From Trypanosoma brucei gambiense DAL972 (Eukaryota > Euglenozoa > Kinetoplastea > Trypanosomatida > Trypanosomatidae), in contig NC_026741.1 in the NCBI RefSeq assembly GCF_000210295.1, positions 1,798,001-1,862,000 on the forward strand: DNA of 64,000 nucleotides. The letters run 5' to 3'. Shown in pieces: positions 32,101-41,555 of the stretch. The number at the start of each line of letters is the position of its first letter. Position 1 is the first letter of the stretch. The position numbers and the translations under genes are program-made. The notes under the pieces were generated by a model that saw nothing but the letters and a program-made list of their open reading frames with translations, was not told the origin of the DNA and ran no database searches.

Positions 32101-32685
32101 GAGCTGATCCGACGAAACGAACCGCGGTTGAGGTCATTAAGCCCTGACCACCGCCATGCGGAAGAGAATCGGCTGCTGCCGCGTTACAACGACGTGGCGC
32201 TTCGATTTGCGGACCTTCATGACACACATGTCCGCATGGAAGCGACTGGCGTCGTGCGCGGGGTCATTCCCTGGAAGGACAGTCGACGTCGCTTCTACGA
32301 AAAGCTCCAGAGGAAACTGAAGGAATTGTCACTTGCGGCGACGCTGGTGGAGCGTCGGATGGCAGGTGACCTCGCGGACGGTGTACGGTACCTCGAGCAA
32401 GCCTTCGCACAAAAGCACCCAGGAGTTTTGTGGGGAAGTGATGATGCCCTGCAGTTGCAGTGGCTGATAGAGTATGAAAGCGAGCTCAACGTTTCCACAC
32501 ACAACATTGTGTCACCCACTTCAGCATCCGCAGGAATACTGGAAGCGCTCCGGCGTCATGTACCCTTACATGGAGAACAAAACGAAGCAGGTGAAGGGTT
32601 GGAAGGGTGTTTTGAGGAGCTTTTCAAAGACGAAAGGATGCGGCGGGCGGCCATGCAGGCGCTGGAACGTACAACCGCGAAGTAA
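26140..32685 (+). CDS. ACC: acetyl-CoA carboxylase, multidomain eukaryotic type
   Basis: This 2181-residue enzyme carboxylates acetyl-CoA to malonyl-CoA, the donor for fatty-acid synthesis and elongation. It has the full eukaryotic order. Biotin carboxylase covers about 30-530, with the ATP-grasp loop SEGGGGKGIR near 222 and ELNPRIQVEHPVSE near 346. The biotin carrier has EVMKM with Lys697 as the biotinylated residue. A long central region follows (about 760-1400). The carboxyltransferase spans about 1450-2110, with SANSGARIGL near 1566 and ANWRGFSGGMRDMFEE near 1896. It is slightly shorter than yeast or mammalian enzymes (about 2230-2350). No organelle presequence is evident at the N terminus (MSLSSPVTTMRPQLHG), suggesting a cytosolic enzyme. 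No frameshift or missing catalytic block is seen. Confidence 0.98.
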   Translation: MSLSSPVTTMRPQLHGMKELCRFLGGKRPIERLLIANNGLAAVKGIDSVRSWLYVHTGNTEAVEFTVMATPEDLHANAEFISLSDRHVAVPGGPNRNNYANVDIIMQTAVQNSCNAIYPGWGHASENPALPRECVKTGERVIFLGPSAKAMFALGDKIASTIVAQSNGVPTVPWSGDEILLPPGVFEVDPLVYEKAYISTAEECEELCGRLGFPVMIKASEGGGGKGIRRCLRKEDVRDMFFAVAEEVKGCHIFVMRMLENVRHLEVQLLADDYGDCIAVHTRDCSVQRRHQKIIEEGPVFGVDASIINDMEAAAVRLAKAVKYRGLGTVEYMYDKSTQKFFFLELNPRIQVEHPVSELVSGVNLPAALLCVGMGVPLHRIPEVRTFFGEQPYDTSPIDFTRRRCLAAKGHTIAVRVTAEDTDEGFRPTSGRVEEIAFKNSKECWGYFSVGAGGEIHQFADSQFGHIFSSAETREEARRGMVMALRNLVIRGEIHTSVSYVLGLLERPEFCNCDVSTDWLDRLISARILQSAQHNQQDVYIALTAACTLRMLSKRDENHGRYVSFLSAGHVPTTEFLSNYESESYVNRSTNFNVTMGLTSPTEISISLNGSVISVPFRKLKSGALQLRVGGKTAIAYAEKEPSSLRISIGGKETTFTGDIDPTKLFAAVPGRFVRYLVCDGGHVEEGTIVAEVEVMKMILPLRASTVGALHHKVAPGSTIALGTLVAEITPDDPSKVARPREATEPWPPELLDAADKEDQMERLDSLARARRGAEALWNMLRGYHFSGIPLDRRLKSAFSDLGALSLSSVSLTALNLPFISERVVGSDHATPNYKLRVVLETLISEYVEVERSFVRCNRQEAIHQVRETTEDTRKVFEIDFAHNQPSHHGVIKAVLNTLENNMVLLKSLMPSLSTLVNLRSTGDGTLQMQARYLLRQCSLPSFVERKIAFTRELEEGSMMDLIQGSYGTDLLCATMFDRQVPHLIQLCLEFHVQREYFGQSRITNLDVCTRDGCWYCYYEYEPLEEHDPLLAGVLHCHAPDATAGSAENQGAGVVLMLPDVKVLQKTWAETLNLNLQQTSRCPSVCTVFVSVCRQFTEEEVARLCEGALRDNAEALRQHVKLERVTFIVHGVDRGPRTFTYRSAHDWREDTLIRNVAPLSARRLELQRLENYDVVMYPTPFKEIHVFHATPKKKSVSFLEHRIFARACVTPRDLGVAPWTVMNEIDAGHMFDICLDALDVIRSDSTIKYPKHNHLFIKMVELTFDLSSLRKVLSQVGKSYKWRTMHLGVAEVELSFLLPVSSGYVPFRVIVSSSSGASAAMRIYHEWNEGGKPCLRRAQNSEDILMNSLYTSSDSVQEQAADAQKVEPPSGCPAGAVGGTLTRALAKLEALRSLLPSRGDEGDAIDDGEECIPLQPYPLLNAKQLKRLQAWMIHTVYVHDWPELLQYALREEWKQHARGRRFPLSRIPPSVLKATELYLDPADKKTLLEEKPQGHVPCGVIVWLVDINPPSYYDSESNIAGSRRFVMVANDITFQSGSFAVPEDDVFSAASVLARQLRIPFVYISANSGARIGLSAEVKKRFRVAFNDAEEVEYLYLVQSDYDELVSRGVRLAVEKLEPRQVEGDEGGEVRYVIRGVVGGTEEYLGVENLRGSGLIAGHMSKNYSNVPTISIVTGRSVGIGAYLNRIGRRVIQTGDAPLILTGAAALNRLLGKEVYSDNSQLGGRQVMVPNGVTHWYAKNNRLAAETLLRWLDYVPPVVHPLRCSPRILALRQPDPIDRDVTYEPSGVESYDPRGLVRGVGDKLGLFDRDSWVESLEGWAKTVVTGRATLGGIPCGIVLVETRPTRKCKPADPADPTSSEAFVAQAGQVWFPDSARKTADALDDFHRERLPCFIFANWRGFSGGMRDMFEEVLKFGASIVDNLRVYNCPVFIYIPPRGELRGGAWVVVDPSINHCGAVEMYCDGSARGGVLEAAGIAEIKFREADVRELIRRNEPRLRSLSPDHRHAEENRLLPRYNDVALRFADLHDTHVRMEATGVVRGVIPWKDSRRRFYEKLQRKLKELSLAATLVERRMAGDLADGVRYLEQAFAQKHPGVLWGSDDALQLQWLIEYESELNVSTHNIVSPTSASAGILEALRRHVPLHGEQNEAGEGLEGCFEELFKDERMRRAAMQALERTTAK

Positions 32686-33714
32686 CATGGCGTGGGATGC
32701 GCCGCCACTGGAGGCAAGGAATGAGAATTACAAATAACTGATTGAAGGGGCCGTATGCGGCACATAACGGGGCTTCCACAATATAAGTGAATGGGAATTC
32801 TTTTTTTTTTTTTTGTTTGTTTGTTTGCGCCTTAATGATTGTTGCAGGGCGTATAATGGGAGTATAAGTGACAGCTAAGTGAACGTGTGTGATATTAGTG
32901 GAACTCTACCCATATTCTACCTCTCTATCGCCACCAAAAGAAGCAAAAAAGGAAATTGATTTTGTGGTTCCATTTTTGTTTCGCTCCATTCCGCTTTCCC
33001 CGTGCCAAACATAAGAATCGGGGAATGAATCATTTTCAAGACGACTGAAGAAAAGAGAATTGTTTATCAAAATTAAAGTAAAAGAGATAAAGGGGAAAGG
33101 TAATAATATTTTGTTCTCTTGTTGTTTTTCATGCTCTTTTTTGTTCTCTTGTTGTTTTTTTTTTTAAAGATGCTGTCTTTCCACAGTCTTGCCATCACAC
33201 ACATGTATGCGTACGTGTAGGTCCAAATTCATTTGTTCTCTTATTTTTTGCATGTGCGGACGTTGCATGCAGGGGGGAACCCGTATGCGGGTCCGCAACA
33301 TTTTGTTGTTATTATACTTTATCTCCGATCACCACCATGGATCATCAGTGTGGCTGAGTGGGCTGCAATACTTCTTTTCTGTTTTCTCTCTACCTTTTCT
33401 TTCTTCGCCACATGTGACTTTCCCACAGTCTCCCAGGGGAAAAGAGGGAGAACAACAACAAAAAAAAAAAAGAATCAAACAAACAAACAAAGGCACAAGG
33501 AACGGATCCTCCTCTTTTTTGTTTTGGTTTTTGAGGAAAAGATCTATTTTAAACATATAGCCGAGACGCTAAAGTGGGTGGTACAACCGCAAACATATAA
33601 GGGGGCAGAGAGGCATTATTTTTTTTCTTTTCATTTTGCTTCGTTTCGTTAAAAGGTACAATAGGAAGAGGATTATTTGATCAGGAACCACACACACAAG
33701 AAGGTGAATAACAC
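32686..33714. other. intergenic region with trans-splice signal
   Basis: About 1 kb of AT-rich sequence without a gene. T-runs occur at 32801-32825 and 33150-33167, with an A-run at 33459-33472. A tract at 33618-33650 followed by AG at 33654-33655 is the likely acceptor for the kinase gene. Confidence 0.55.
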
Positions 33715-35037
33715 ATGACCGCGCACAAACGTGCAACAAACGGGGATAATGGACTACCCGTGCCGCCTGTGGACGATGACTCTGAAATTGAAGATCCTCT
33801 TGAAGGCATCCTTGGCTCTCGCACCGGTTGCAGGTATGTCAAAAAAAAGCTGTTGGGTCAAGGAAGTTTTGGAAGCGTGTGGCGGGTGGAGGAAACGGCG
33901 ACAGGGTCGATCTTTGCAGCAAAGGTGATGGATACAAACAATATGAGCGCGAAGGACCGTGGTTTTGTTATAAATGAGGTTAAATGCCTTTCACGCTGCA
34001 ACAACGCAAATATTATACGCCACCATGCCTCATTCAACCGCGGTGGGATGCTGCTCATCATCGCGGAGTATGCCGACGGTGGCGACCTCTGCAGGCAAAT
34101 CAAGGTGCGGCAGCACGCAGGACGGCACTTCAAGGAGCATGAAGTGTTATACATATTTCTGCAACTATGTCTTGCATTGGATCACATCCACGGCAATAAC
34201 ATGATGCACCGCGACCTTAAGTCTGCCAACGTACAGCTTACCACAATGGGCCTTGTGAAGTTGGGTGACTTTGGCTTCAGCCGTCAATACGAGGACTCGC
34301 TGTCAAATCCTGTTGGCACTACTTTCTGTGGGACGCCATATTATTTGAGCCCCGAACTCTGGCGCCGCGCGCCGTACAGCAAAAAGAGTGAAATGTGGGC
34401 TCTTGGTGTGGTGTTGTATGAAGTGATGATGTTGAAGCGACCTTTTGGTGGACGTAATATGGATGAGCTCATCAACAATATTGTCCATGCCCGCCGCGCC
34501 CCGCTTCCAAATATGTACTCGGATGAACTGCGTCGAGTGTGTGATCAGTTGCTTTCACTCGATCCAGCTAAACGGCCGTCACTGCGACAGCTCTTCCAAC
34601 AGCCTTTCATTCGCCGTGGCTTAGACTCACTGCGACGAAGTGTGGAGACGCACAAAAAAATTCCACCAAGAACCTTCAGCGAGATTGCACGAAACATTGA
34701 TGAGGTGTTGAGACCTGGTCTCCCGGAGTATCGGGGGAGTAGTGTAACGCCTCATCGTGGGATGTTGCAACGTCACACCGCGGATCGTGGTTGGAAGGAT
34801 TGCGAGCTTTCACTAAACACTGGCGGTGTTTCAATGCGAGATGTAGAAACTGGTGGCGTTGAAACGGTGAATCTTGAAACCCTCACATCCGTCTGTCCCG
34901 TAGACGCGGCAACCGCTCAGGAGAAATATGTTTTCGCTCTTAAGAATCAAACAGGAAAGGCGTATTGGTTTAAGGACCTTGCAGAGGATTCATACGATTA
35001 TTGGATTTCCGCCCTTCAGAAAGCCATATCGCATTGA
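33715..35037 (+). CDS. NEK-family protein kinase with C-terminal PH domain
   Basis: This 440-residue protein is a Ser/Thr kinase of the NIMA-related (NEK) group followed by a pleckstrin-homology domain. The kinase domain spans about 40-305: glycine loop LGQGSFGSVW, ATP-binding Lys70 in FAAKVMD, catalytic HRDLKSAN with Asp167, DFG at 185-187 and the activation loop ending CGTPYYLSPELW. All catalytic residues are present, so it should be active. Residues about 345-438 (GMLQRHTADRGWKDCELSL through SYDYWISALQKAI) have the strand pattern and final Trp-containing helix of a PH domain, suggesting binding to phosphoinositides or to proteins. NEK plus PH is a known trypanosomatid arrangement (the NrkA/NrkB type), but I cannot tell which paralogue this is. 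Confidence 0.93.
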   Translation: MTAHKRATNGDNGLPVPPVDDDSEIEDPLEGILGSRTGCRYVKKKLLGQGSFGSVWRVEETATGSIFAAKVMDTNNMSAKDRGFVINEVKCLSRCNNANIIRHHASFNRGGMLLIIAEYADGGDLCRQIKVRQHAGRHFKEHEVLYIFLQLCLALDHIHGNNMMHRDLKSANVQLTTMGLVKLGDFGFSRQYEDSLSNPVGTTFCGTPYYLSPELWRRAPYSKKSEMWALGVVLYEVMMLKRPFGGRNMDELINNIVHARRAPLPNMYSDELRRVCDQLLSLDPAKRPSLRQLFQQPFIRRGLDSLRRSVETHKKIPPRTFSEIARNIDEVLRPGLPEYRGSSVTPHRGMLQRHTADRGWKDCELSLNTGGVSMRDVETGGVETVNLETLTSVCPVDAATAQEKYVFALKNQTGKAYWFKDLAEDSYDYWISALQKAISH

Positions 35038-35772
35038 GTGGTTCCCTCTTTTTTGTTTTTTTTTTCTTGTCCTTCTTCTTCCTTTTTTTTCCCCCATCTT
35101 TTTTCCCTCTTTCATTTCTTCTTTCAGTTTTGTGGCATTTGGTGTGTAATGATTGGAACGTTGGAACACAAGACGGGTTGAAATGACAAGAAAATATGTC
35201 CTCAGTTTTAGCCCCATTTCCCTTCAGTAAAAAAAAAAAAGTCTATCAAAAGCAGCGTTACCGGTGGATGAGAGGTGCTTTCTTTTTCTTTTCTTTCTTT
35301 TTTTCTTTTTTTCTTTTTTTTTTTTACTGGAAACACAAGGGTAATAATTAGCAAAAAAAAAAAAAAGATGACAAATAATATTGGAAACATTTGTTTTAAA
35401 TGTATACATGACCAGAATTTTCTTTTGTTTTTTTTTCTTTTTACCGCGTGCCCTTATGCATGGAAATGGGAAATTACCAATTACACTTACTGCACACATG
35501 TTAATCGGATAAAGGAAGGGTTGAGGAAAAGAAACAAATAAATAGCACTCGAGCGAAAGAGAAAAAGTAAAGTAAAATAAAATAGAATAGAAAGAAAATA
35601 AATAAATAAATAAAAGAGATGCAAGAATTAAAATGAAAAAAAAACGATAATAACACTTACAGTTCCGATGAAACGGAGGGAATGTATAATAAATAGCGAA
35701 AACAAAAGATGAGGGGACAAAAAGTAATGTTACAGATTACAAATCAAACATTACTTGAAGGACGAGGAAAAT

Positions 35773-35803
35773 TTGTTGTTATTGTTGTTGTTGTTGTTGT
35801 TGT
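35773..35803. repeat. TTG/GTT trinucleotide microsatellite
   Basis: About ten TTG units with one interruption (TTA) are seen in the long gene-free region. Confidence 0.85.
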
Positions 35804-36307
35804 TTGGCATTGCTGGAAGAAGAGGGGAAAAAAAAGCAATGGGAAATTAGAAAGTAGGAATGAAATGAAATAAAATAAAATAAAAGCAAAAGGGAAACCG
35901 TATACGTGTTTAACCGGTGTATTTCAAGGGATTTAACAAGGAGCAAAATTACATCCATAAAAGAAAACGGACAAACAAATCATAAGGAATAGGGGAAAAG
36001 AAAAAAGGAAGAAGAAAAAAGAAAAAGGAAGCAGCATTTAACGGATTAATGATTACATTCATATTTATATATATATTTTTTTTTTGATGTTGGGTTGGGT
36101 GACTGTATTTCCTTAATTTTCTTCTTTTTTTTTTTTGTTTGGACAAAACCCATCAGGTTATATGCTCAGTACTGTTACCGTCATTACACTGGTGGTTTTT
36201 TTTTGTTTCTTGTCTCATTTTCACTCAACCCCCGATGTTCCATATTTCACCTTTTGTTGTTTTTGCTGCTGTTTTGTTTTTTTTTTCCTTCTTTTTTTAA
36301 AAAAAAT

Positions 36308-36342
36308 TTATCTTACCTTATCTTACCTTATCTTATCTTATC
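36308..36342. repeat. pentanucleotide repeat TTATC/TTACC
   Basis: Seven tandem five-base units, TTATC or TTACC, form a run of 35 bases between poly-T tracts. Confidence 0.9.
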
Positions 36343-36711
36343 TTTTTTTTTCTTTAATTGACTTGTCTTATTTATGCTTATTTGCTGCGACTGTTTCTTG
36401 TTTGTTTTGTTTTGCATTTTTTTTTCCACCTCTTTATTCTTCTTTAGCAGGCGTTGTTTATTATTTCATTTGGTCTCATTTCTAAGCGTATAACTTTTGC
36501 ATGTGTGTAGAGGCGTGGCGGACAATCTTTTTCTCTTTTTTTTTCTTATTATTCTGTGTTGTATTTTCACTGTTGTTTTATATCTTCTTGTTTATTAATG
36601 AATTTGTTGTCTAGATGGGGGAAATAAACCGAAACCTTTGACTGAATAAATGGAGTGAATTTCTCAACAACGACGAAAGCGATCATGTAAATATATTTAT
36701 GCACTTGTATG

Positions 36712-36744
<33 letters not shown>
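36712..36744. repeat. (TAAA)n tetranucleotide microsatellite
   Basis: About eight tandem TAAA units are followed by a few AAT units. Confidence 0.9.
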
Positions 36745-36747
<3 letters not shown>

Positions 36748-37745
36748 AATAATAGTATATATAAAAGGGAGGAGAAAAGGAAACAATTGTTGTATTTATA
36801 TTGCTTCCTCAACATGAGAAGGAGGTGTTGACTGAAAAAAAATCCAAAAATAAAAATAAAAAGATAAAATAAAATAGAAGGGGGAAGTGTGCAATGGTAA
36901 AGGGTGTAAAGGGAAAATAGCGATAGAAAGTCGTAGTGTTCGGTGCCACCGTAATTCTCCTTTTGCTTATTTGCCTTTTTTTACTTTTTACTTTTTTGAC
37001 TTGTTTTGTTTTGTATTGTTGTCGCTGTTGTTGTTGTTGTTTTGGTCTAGCGTATACGTACATATGTTATATGTATCGCCATATGGAAAAGAAGAAAAAA
37101 AGGGGGAAAAGGAACATTCCGTATAACTCAATTTCTGCTCGTACAGGCATTTGTGTTTTCTTTTTTTTTTATTGTTTTTATTGTTTTGTTGTTTGTGTTT
37201 TGTGTGTGTCTGGATTCGGCTCATCGTACCTTTGGTTACTGTGGGCTTTTGTTGTGTATTCTTCGCGTTGCGGATTCCTTTTTTTTGTTGTTGTTTTTTT
37301 TTTGTTTTGTTTTGTTTCTTGCTGCGGTTTCGTCTTTGGCTGACTTGTGACCTCCCCCCACCCCCTCGCCATTTGTTTCTTGGATGCTTTTAATCCCTCA
37401 TTTTTTTTCTTTCTTTTTTTTTTCCTTTCATTCCCTATGATGGATGTGGTGTGATATCTTTCCATCACTTACACTCTCCCAACCAAATCGCCACCGCGCT
37501 CATGAAAGAACTGCTTCGTCTTCTCCTCAGAGTGTTGTTGTTTTTTATTTTTGTTTTTTGCTTTTTTTTTGTTTTTGTTTTTGCTGTTGCTTAATCCTTA
37601 GTGTTTTATGTCCACATAAGTTTTTTTTTGTGTGTGTGTGTATATCCGTGGATTTCAAAGCAAATGAAAAACAAATACATGATTGAAGAGATGTTAAGAC
37701 GATGTGTCTTCCGCCCTTTCATTTCACTTCATTTTTGTTTGCTGT

Positions 37746-37769
37746 GTTGTTGTTGTTGTTGTTGTTGTT
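37746..37769. repeat. (TTG)n trinucleotide microsatellite
   Basis: Eight TTG units; a second short TTG run lies at about 37813-37831. Confidence 0.88.
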
Positions 37770-38484
37770 TTCTTCGTCCTCGCCCGTCTGTTGTTTGTTT
37801 TTTTTTCTTTTGGTTGTTGTTGTTGTTGTTGTTATACGTCTCTCTTTCTTCCCACCGGTACACTTAAAATGAATGGAATTGTTCCGGTGTGCTCAGGCAT
37901 GAGTGAGAAAATAAACAAAAAGCGGATGAATGCCACGGATGTGCACTCTCATTCGCTTTTTAAAGGTGCGCATTCCCAATGTTGCGGGTTTGTGTGTGCT
38001 CTTCCGGTCCCCCGTAATTCTCCTTTATTTCAACATCTTTCTTTCTCTTCAACACTTGTTTGTCTTTTGTGTGTGTGTTTGGTTTTGGTTTTGTTTTTTT
38101 TTTGTGCCTCAACGTGTTTCTGCGACGCGCTCCGGCACAATAGACGAGGAAGAAAGGAAGACACTCAAGCAGAAAAACAGCACGGTGGAACTACGAGAGG
38201 AGTTTGCAGCTCTTGTCCCGAAAATTTGCTACATTTCGTTGAAGTAAGGAGACACAAAAGAAAAAAAAGAAGGAAGTAGAGCAAAGCAAACGGCAGCGAG
38301 AACGTCCTACTGATTCTTCTTTGCTTCGCGACTGTACTGGAAAACTGTTGAAAAGAAGAACATAACATCACAGTGAACTGCATACGCTGTCCTTTCCTCC
38401 CTTGCAAAGTTGTGGAAGTCGCGAGTAACATTTTTTCTTTTCGTCTTTATATACGCATTGAGTTTCACGACACCAACCGTCGCG

Positions 38485-39855
38485 ATGGATTACGTTAGCG
38501 AATTGTACGCCATGATCCGCGTACGGTGGCAGATGCGGAGGATGGCGGGGGAATTGCAGGCGGACGACGAGGACCTCCGTTTCTGTTATGATGTGCTGCG
38601 TGACGTGTCGCGCTCCTTCGCTCTCGTCATTATGCAACTGAAAGCTGCTCTTCGTGATGCTGTATGTGTTTTTTATCTCGTTCTGCGAGCCCTTGACACG
38701 GTGGAGGATGACATGCAACTGCCGCTTGAGTTCAAACTGCGGGAACTTCCGCTTTTTCATACGCGGCTGCACGATCACACGTGGCGGTTGGATGGAGTCG
38801 GTGAGGGTCGAGAACGGGAGTTGCTTCAGAAATTCCCTCATGTTTCAGCCGCCTTCTCCCGCCTGGACCCGTCATTTCAAAGTGTGATTGAAGACATATG
38901 CAGACGGATGGCTGATGGCATGTGCGACTTCCTCCAGCGCACCGACACCTGCAAAGCAAATAACAAAGAAATCAGTGAGGATAATTGTCATGATGGCAAA
39001 AGTGAGAAGAGTGCTGTGGAGACTCGGGAGGACTTTGATTTGTACTGTCACTACGTTGCCGGTCTGGTGGGACTTGGACTCACGCAACTTTTCGTTCGAA
39101 GTGGTCTTGAGAAGGCGGCACTTGAGGAGAACATGACGCGCGCCAACCACATGGGTCTATTGCTGCAGAAAACGAATATTATTCGCGACTTCTACGAGGA
39201 CATTTGTGAGAGCCCGCCTCGCGTGTTTTGGCCGCGCGAAATATGGGGACAGTACACCGACGACCTCCATGCATTTAAGGGAATAACGCGACCGACCAAT
39301 GGATCTAATGACACCGCTTGCGGTGAAGGTAGAAAGTATAGTGACGAAGAAAAGGAGATCATTAAGTCCAAGGCGGTGGATTGCCTTAACGCGATGGTGG
39401 CAGACGCCCTGGTGCATTTACCACCAGTTATCGAATACCTCGCAGAGCTGCGTGATCCCACTGTTTTTGCATTTTGCGCAATCCCGCAGGTGATGGCTGT
39501 GGCGACATTAGCACTGGTCTTTGACAACCCCGATGTGTTCCATAGCAGGGTGAAGCTCACGCGTGGCGCCACGTGTAAAATCATCCACAACGCCACCGAG
39601 TTGTCTGCTGCGCTGAAGCTCGTGAGGACATATGCTCAAAAGTTACTTTCAAACGCGCATGCCGGCGTTGCCAGCCATGAGGCGGTAGCGCAGTCCCTGC
39701 AGGTTGCCATTAAGACAATGGATGAGCAGGTGTTGCGACACAATACCAAGCTGGTGGAAGGACCGACACGGCGAGTGCTGGCGCAGTATTCCGCATTGGG
39801 AGGCGGGCTTCTGCTCAAAGTTGTCGACGGTGTCTTCGGTTATTTGGGCAGGTGA
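38485..39855 (+). CDS. SQS: squalene synthase (farnesyl-diphosphate farnesyltransferase)
   Basis: This 456-residue enzyme joins two farnesyl diphosphates to make squalene, the first committed step to sterols (ergosterol-type in trypanosomatids). The family motifs are all present: CYDVLRDVSRSFALVI, the first Asp-rich motif DTVEDD at 71-76 in FYLVLRALDTVEDDM, YCHYVAGLVGLGL, the second motif NIIRDFYED with Asp235 and Asp239 followed by RVFWPREIW, and FCAIPQVMAVATLA. A polar insertion of about 30 residues (about 150-185) separates two core helices. The usual C-terminal membrane anchor is not obvious; only a short, mildly hydrophobic end (GGGLLLKVVDGVFGYLG) is seen. The open frame continues upstream to a TTG at 38410 and would add a hydrophobic leader, but the first ATG is 38485. 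Confidence 0.96.
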   Translation: MDYVSELYAMIRVRWQMRRMAGELQADDEDLRFCYDVLRDVSRSFALVIMQLKAALRDAVCVFYLVLRALDTVEDDMQLPLEFKLRELPLFHTRLHDHTWRLDGVGEGRERELLQKFPHVSAAFSRLDPSFQSVIEDICRRMADGMCDFLQRTDTCKANNKEISEDNCHDGKSEKSAVETREDFDLYCHYVAGLVGLGLTQLFVRSGLEKAALEENMTRANHMGLLLQKTNIIRDFYEDICESPPRVFWPREIWGQYTDDLHAFKGITRPTNGSNDTACGEGRKYSDEEKEIIKSKAVDCLNAMVADALVHLPPVIEYLAELRDPTVFAFCAIPQVMAVATLALVFDNPDVFHSRVKLTRGATCKIIHNATELSAALKLVRTYAQKLLSNAHAGVASHEAVAQSLQVAIKTMDEQVLRHNTKLVEGPTRRVLAQYSALGGGLLLKVVDGVFGYLGR

Positions 39856-41555
39856 AAAAGTCCTCGTGTAAATACACTTACGTGACCAAATATATATATA
39901 TATATATATTTGTTTCACTATTTATTTTGTGTTGATTTTTCCAATGTTGTATATGTATGTATATATATATATATAGCATGTGTTCGTTCGGTCCCCACCC
40001 CATCTCCTTGCTTTTTTATATATATTTTATTTTATTTTATTTTGTTTTATTTTATTCTCTTTTAATCGTGTTTTGAAACCTCCCACTGCTGGAGAATTGT
40101 GCGTTTCTCGACCAATTCGGGGGAAGAAACGAAATAAAGAAGAATTATATAAATAAATATATATATATATATATAAAGTGAGATTTTGTGGGATAACTTG
40201 GATATGGATTGTTCAAAAGAATCTGATAGACGGAAGACACTCGCAAAATGACCTCAGTGAAAGTGAACGTGCCTCACTGTCTGTATGTTAGTAAAGAGGG
40301 AAACGTAAAGTAGAATTTGAAGTCGAGGAAGAAAAAAGTGAAGAGGCAATGAGTGTGCTAAAAAGAGAGGAAAAGAGAAGGAGAGTTTAGTTGAGGTAGT
40401 GATTTTTGTACGGTCGTTAACTTTTATATATTTTACCTTTTTTATTATTATTTTTTTTTTGTTTACTCTCCTGGCGCCTCTGTATGTGCTTACTTACCTA
40501 TTACCCTTTTTGTGTTTACATTCTCCGATTTTCCTAGCGGAGAAAAAAGTGCTTCAACCAAAGGAAGAGAGAAAGCACGGCGCCAAAGCAAAAAGGAAGA
40601 AATGAGAGGGAAAAAAAATGTAGTAATTGTTTGAAGTTAAGAAAAAAGAAAGTTTCAAGGTGCGTTGCGGTGCCTCAACTTTACCGGGTGGTTGAAAGGG
40701 AATAGCGCCTTTTTCTTTTTTTTTTTTTGTGGCTCTCTTTTTCCAGACCATTTGTTAGAAGCGGAAACAGTAGGTACAGCCCTGCTATTTTATTTTTTTT
40801 TCATTGTGTTGATGTGGTTTTCCTTATTTCATTCCACTAACTCCCAACACTCTCTATCCTGGTCCAAATGAGAAGAAGAAGGTGTCGAAAGCATTTTTTT
40901 TTTTTTAAACTACCATCAAGCGAAATTATTGCAACTGTCTCTCTCCCACTTTATTAATCCAATCCCATTTTATGTTTTAGTATACGGCTAGGATCAATAT
41001 CATGTGGTGTCGTGATGGGGAATCTGTGCGTACTCATACCCGTAAAACTGAGATGGTGACGGATAGAACAGAAAATTTGTATTAAGAACCGATACGCAAG
41101 CCTTTTTGTACTCTCCACTGCGGCTAAAAGGAGACGGCAGAACAGTCTCGTCGGAACTTGGGATACGAACTTTCCTTCTGATCGTGTATTATTACCCATG
41201 TTGTTCTTGTTCTTATCCTTCCCGCTGCCGTCGCGTAAGCGTTGCGTTTGAAGGGACGGAATTTTCTTGTCATTTGGAATCATGCGATTTAATGGCGGAG
41301 GTTGTTGGTGACTTCATATGTATTCGCTATGAATGACTGCATGTAGTTTATGCATCTCCATGTCACTCACATAGTGCCTGAGTAGATGCTCCATCACCGC
41401 ATTTCGCCGGCACGAAATGACGGCAATAGCGTAATGTGGTAATCGCCGTTGCACCTTTACCTCTGGAATGTACCCCGTTCCCCTAACACATCCGTCTTTG
41501 TTGCTGTCCCTCATGTTTTCTTTCTCCACGATGTCCTTTAGATTAGGGCAGCTTT
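39856..41555. other. 1.7-kb AT-rich gene-free region
   Basis: No gene is seen. It contains AT dinucleotide runs (39891-39909, 39961-39975, 40156-40175), an ATTTT pentanucleotide-like run at 40021-40055 and T-rich tracts near 40435-40465 and 40705-40735. From about 40970 on, base composition becomes more balanced. A pyrimidine-rich stretch at 41491-41528 precedes AG near 41541-41546 and the next ATG at 41556. Confidence 0.55.
39891..39909. repeat. (TA)n microsatellite after squalene synthase
   Basis: About nine TA units directly 3' of the squalene synthase gene; similar runs follow at 39961-39975 and 40156-40175. Confidence 0.9.

Larger units (their letters stand above)
35038..38484. other. 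3.4-kb low-complexity gene-free region
   Basis: This is the longest gene-free stretch in the window. It is AT-rich with strand-skewed blocks: T-rich at about 35040-35140 and 35270-35450, purine-rich at about 35520-36060, T-rich at about 36060-36560 and again 36960-38110. It is full of microsatellites (listed separately). Open frames here encode only runs of Phe, Cys and Val from poly-pyrimidine DNA and are not credible genes. It may be a very long 3' UTR of the kinase mRNA plus the 5' region of squalene synthase, or an internal boundary between transcription units. The pyrimidine tract at 38391-38403 with AG at 38408-38409 could be the acceptor for the next gene. Confidence 0.6.

Noticed and set aside
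36095..37393. several hydrophobic small frames that look like membrane proteins
   Set aside because: Phe/Leu/Cys-rich peptides come from T-rich low-complexity DNA.
37704..38279. 191-codon + frame with Val/Cys/Phe runs
   Set aside because: It begins at GTG and encodes microsatellite and poly-pyrimidine DNA; the only ATG (37869) leaves a short frame with no conserved feature.
38410..38484. hydrophobic N-terminal extension of squalene synthase
   Set aside because: It would need a TTG start, and the first ATG is 38485; a splice-like AG at 38408-38409 also lies at its edge.
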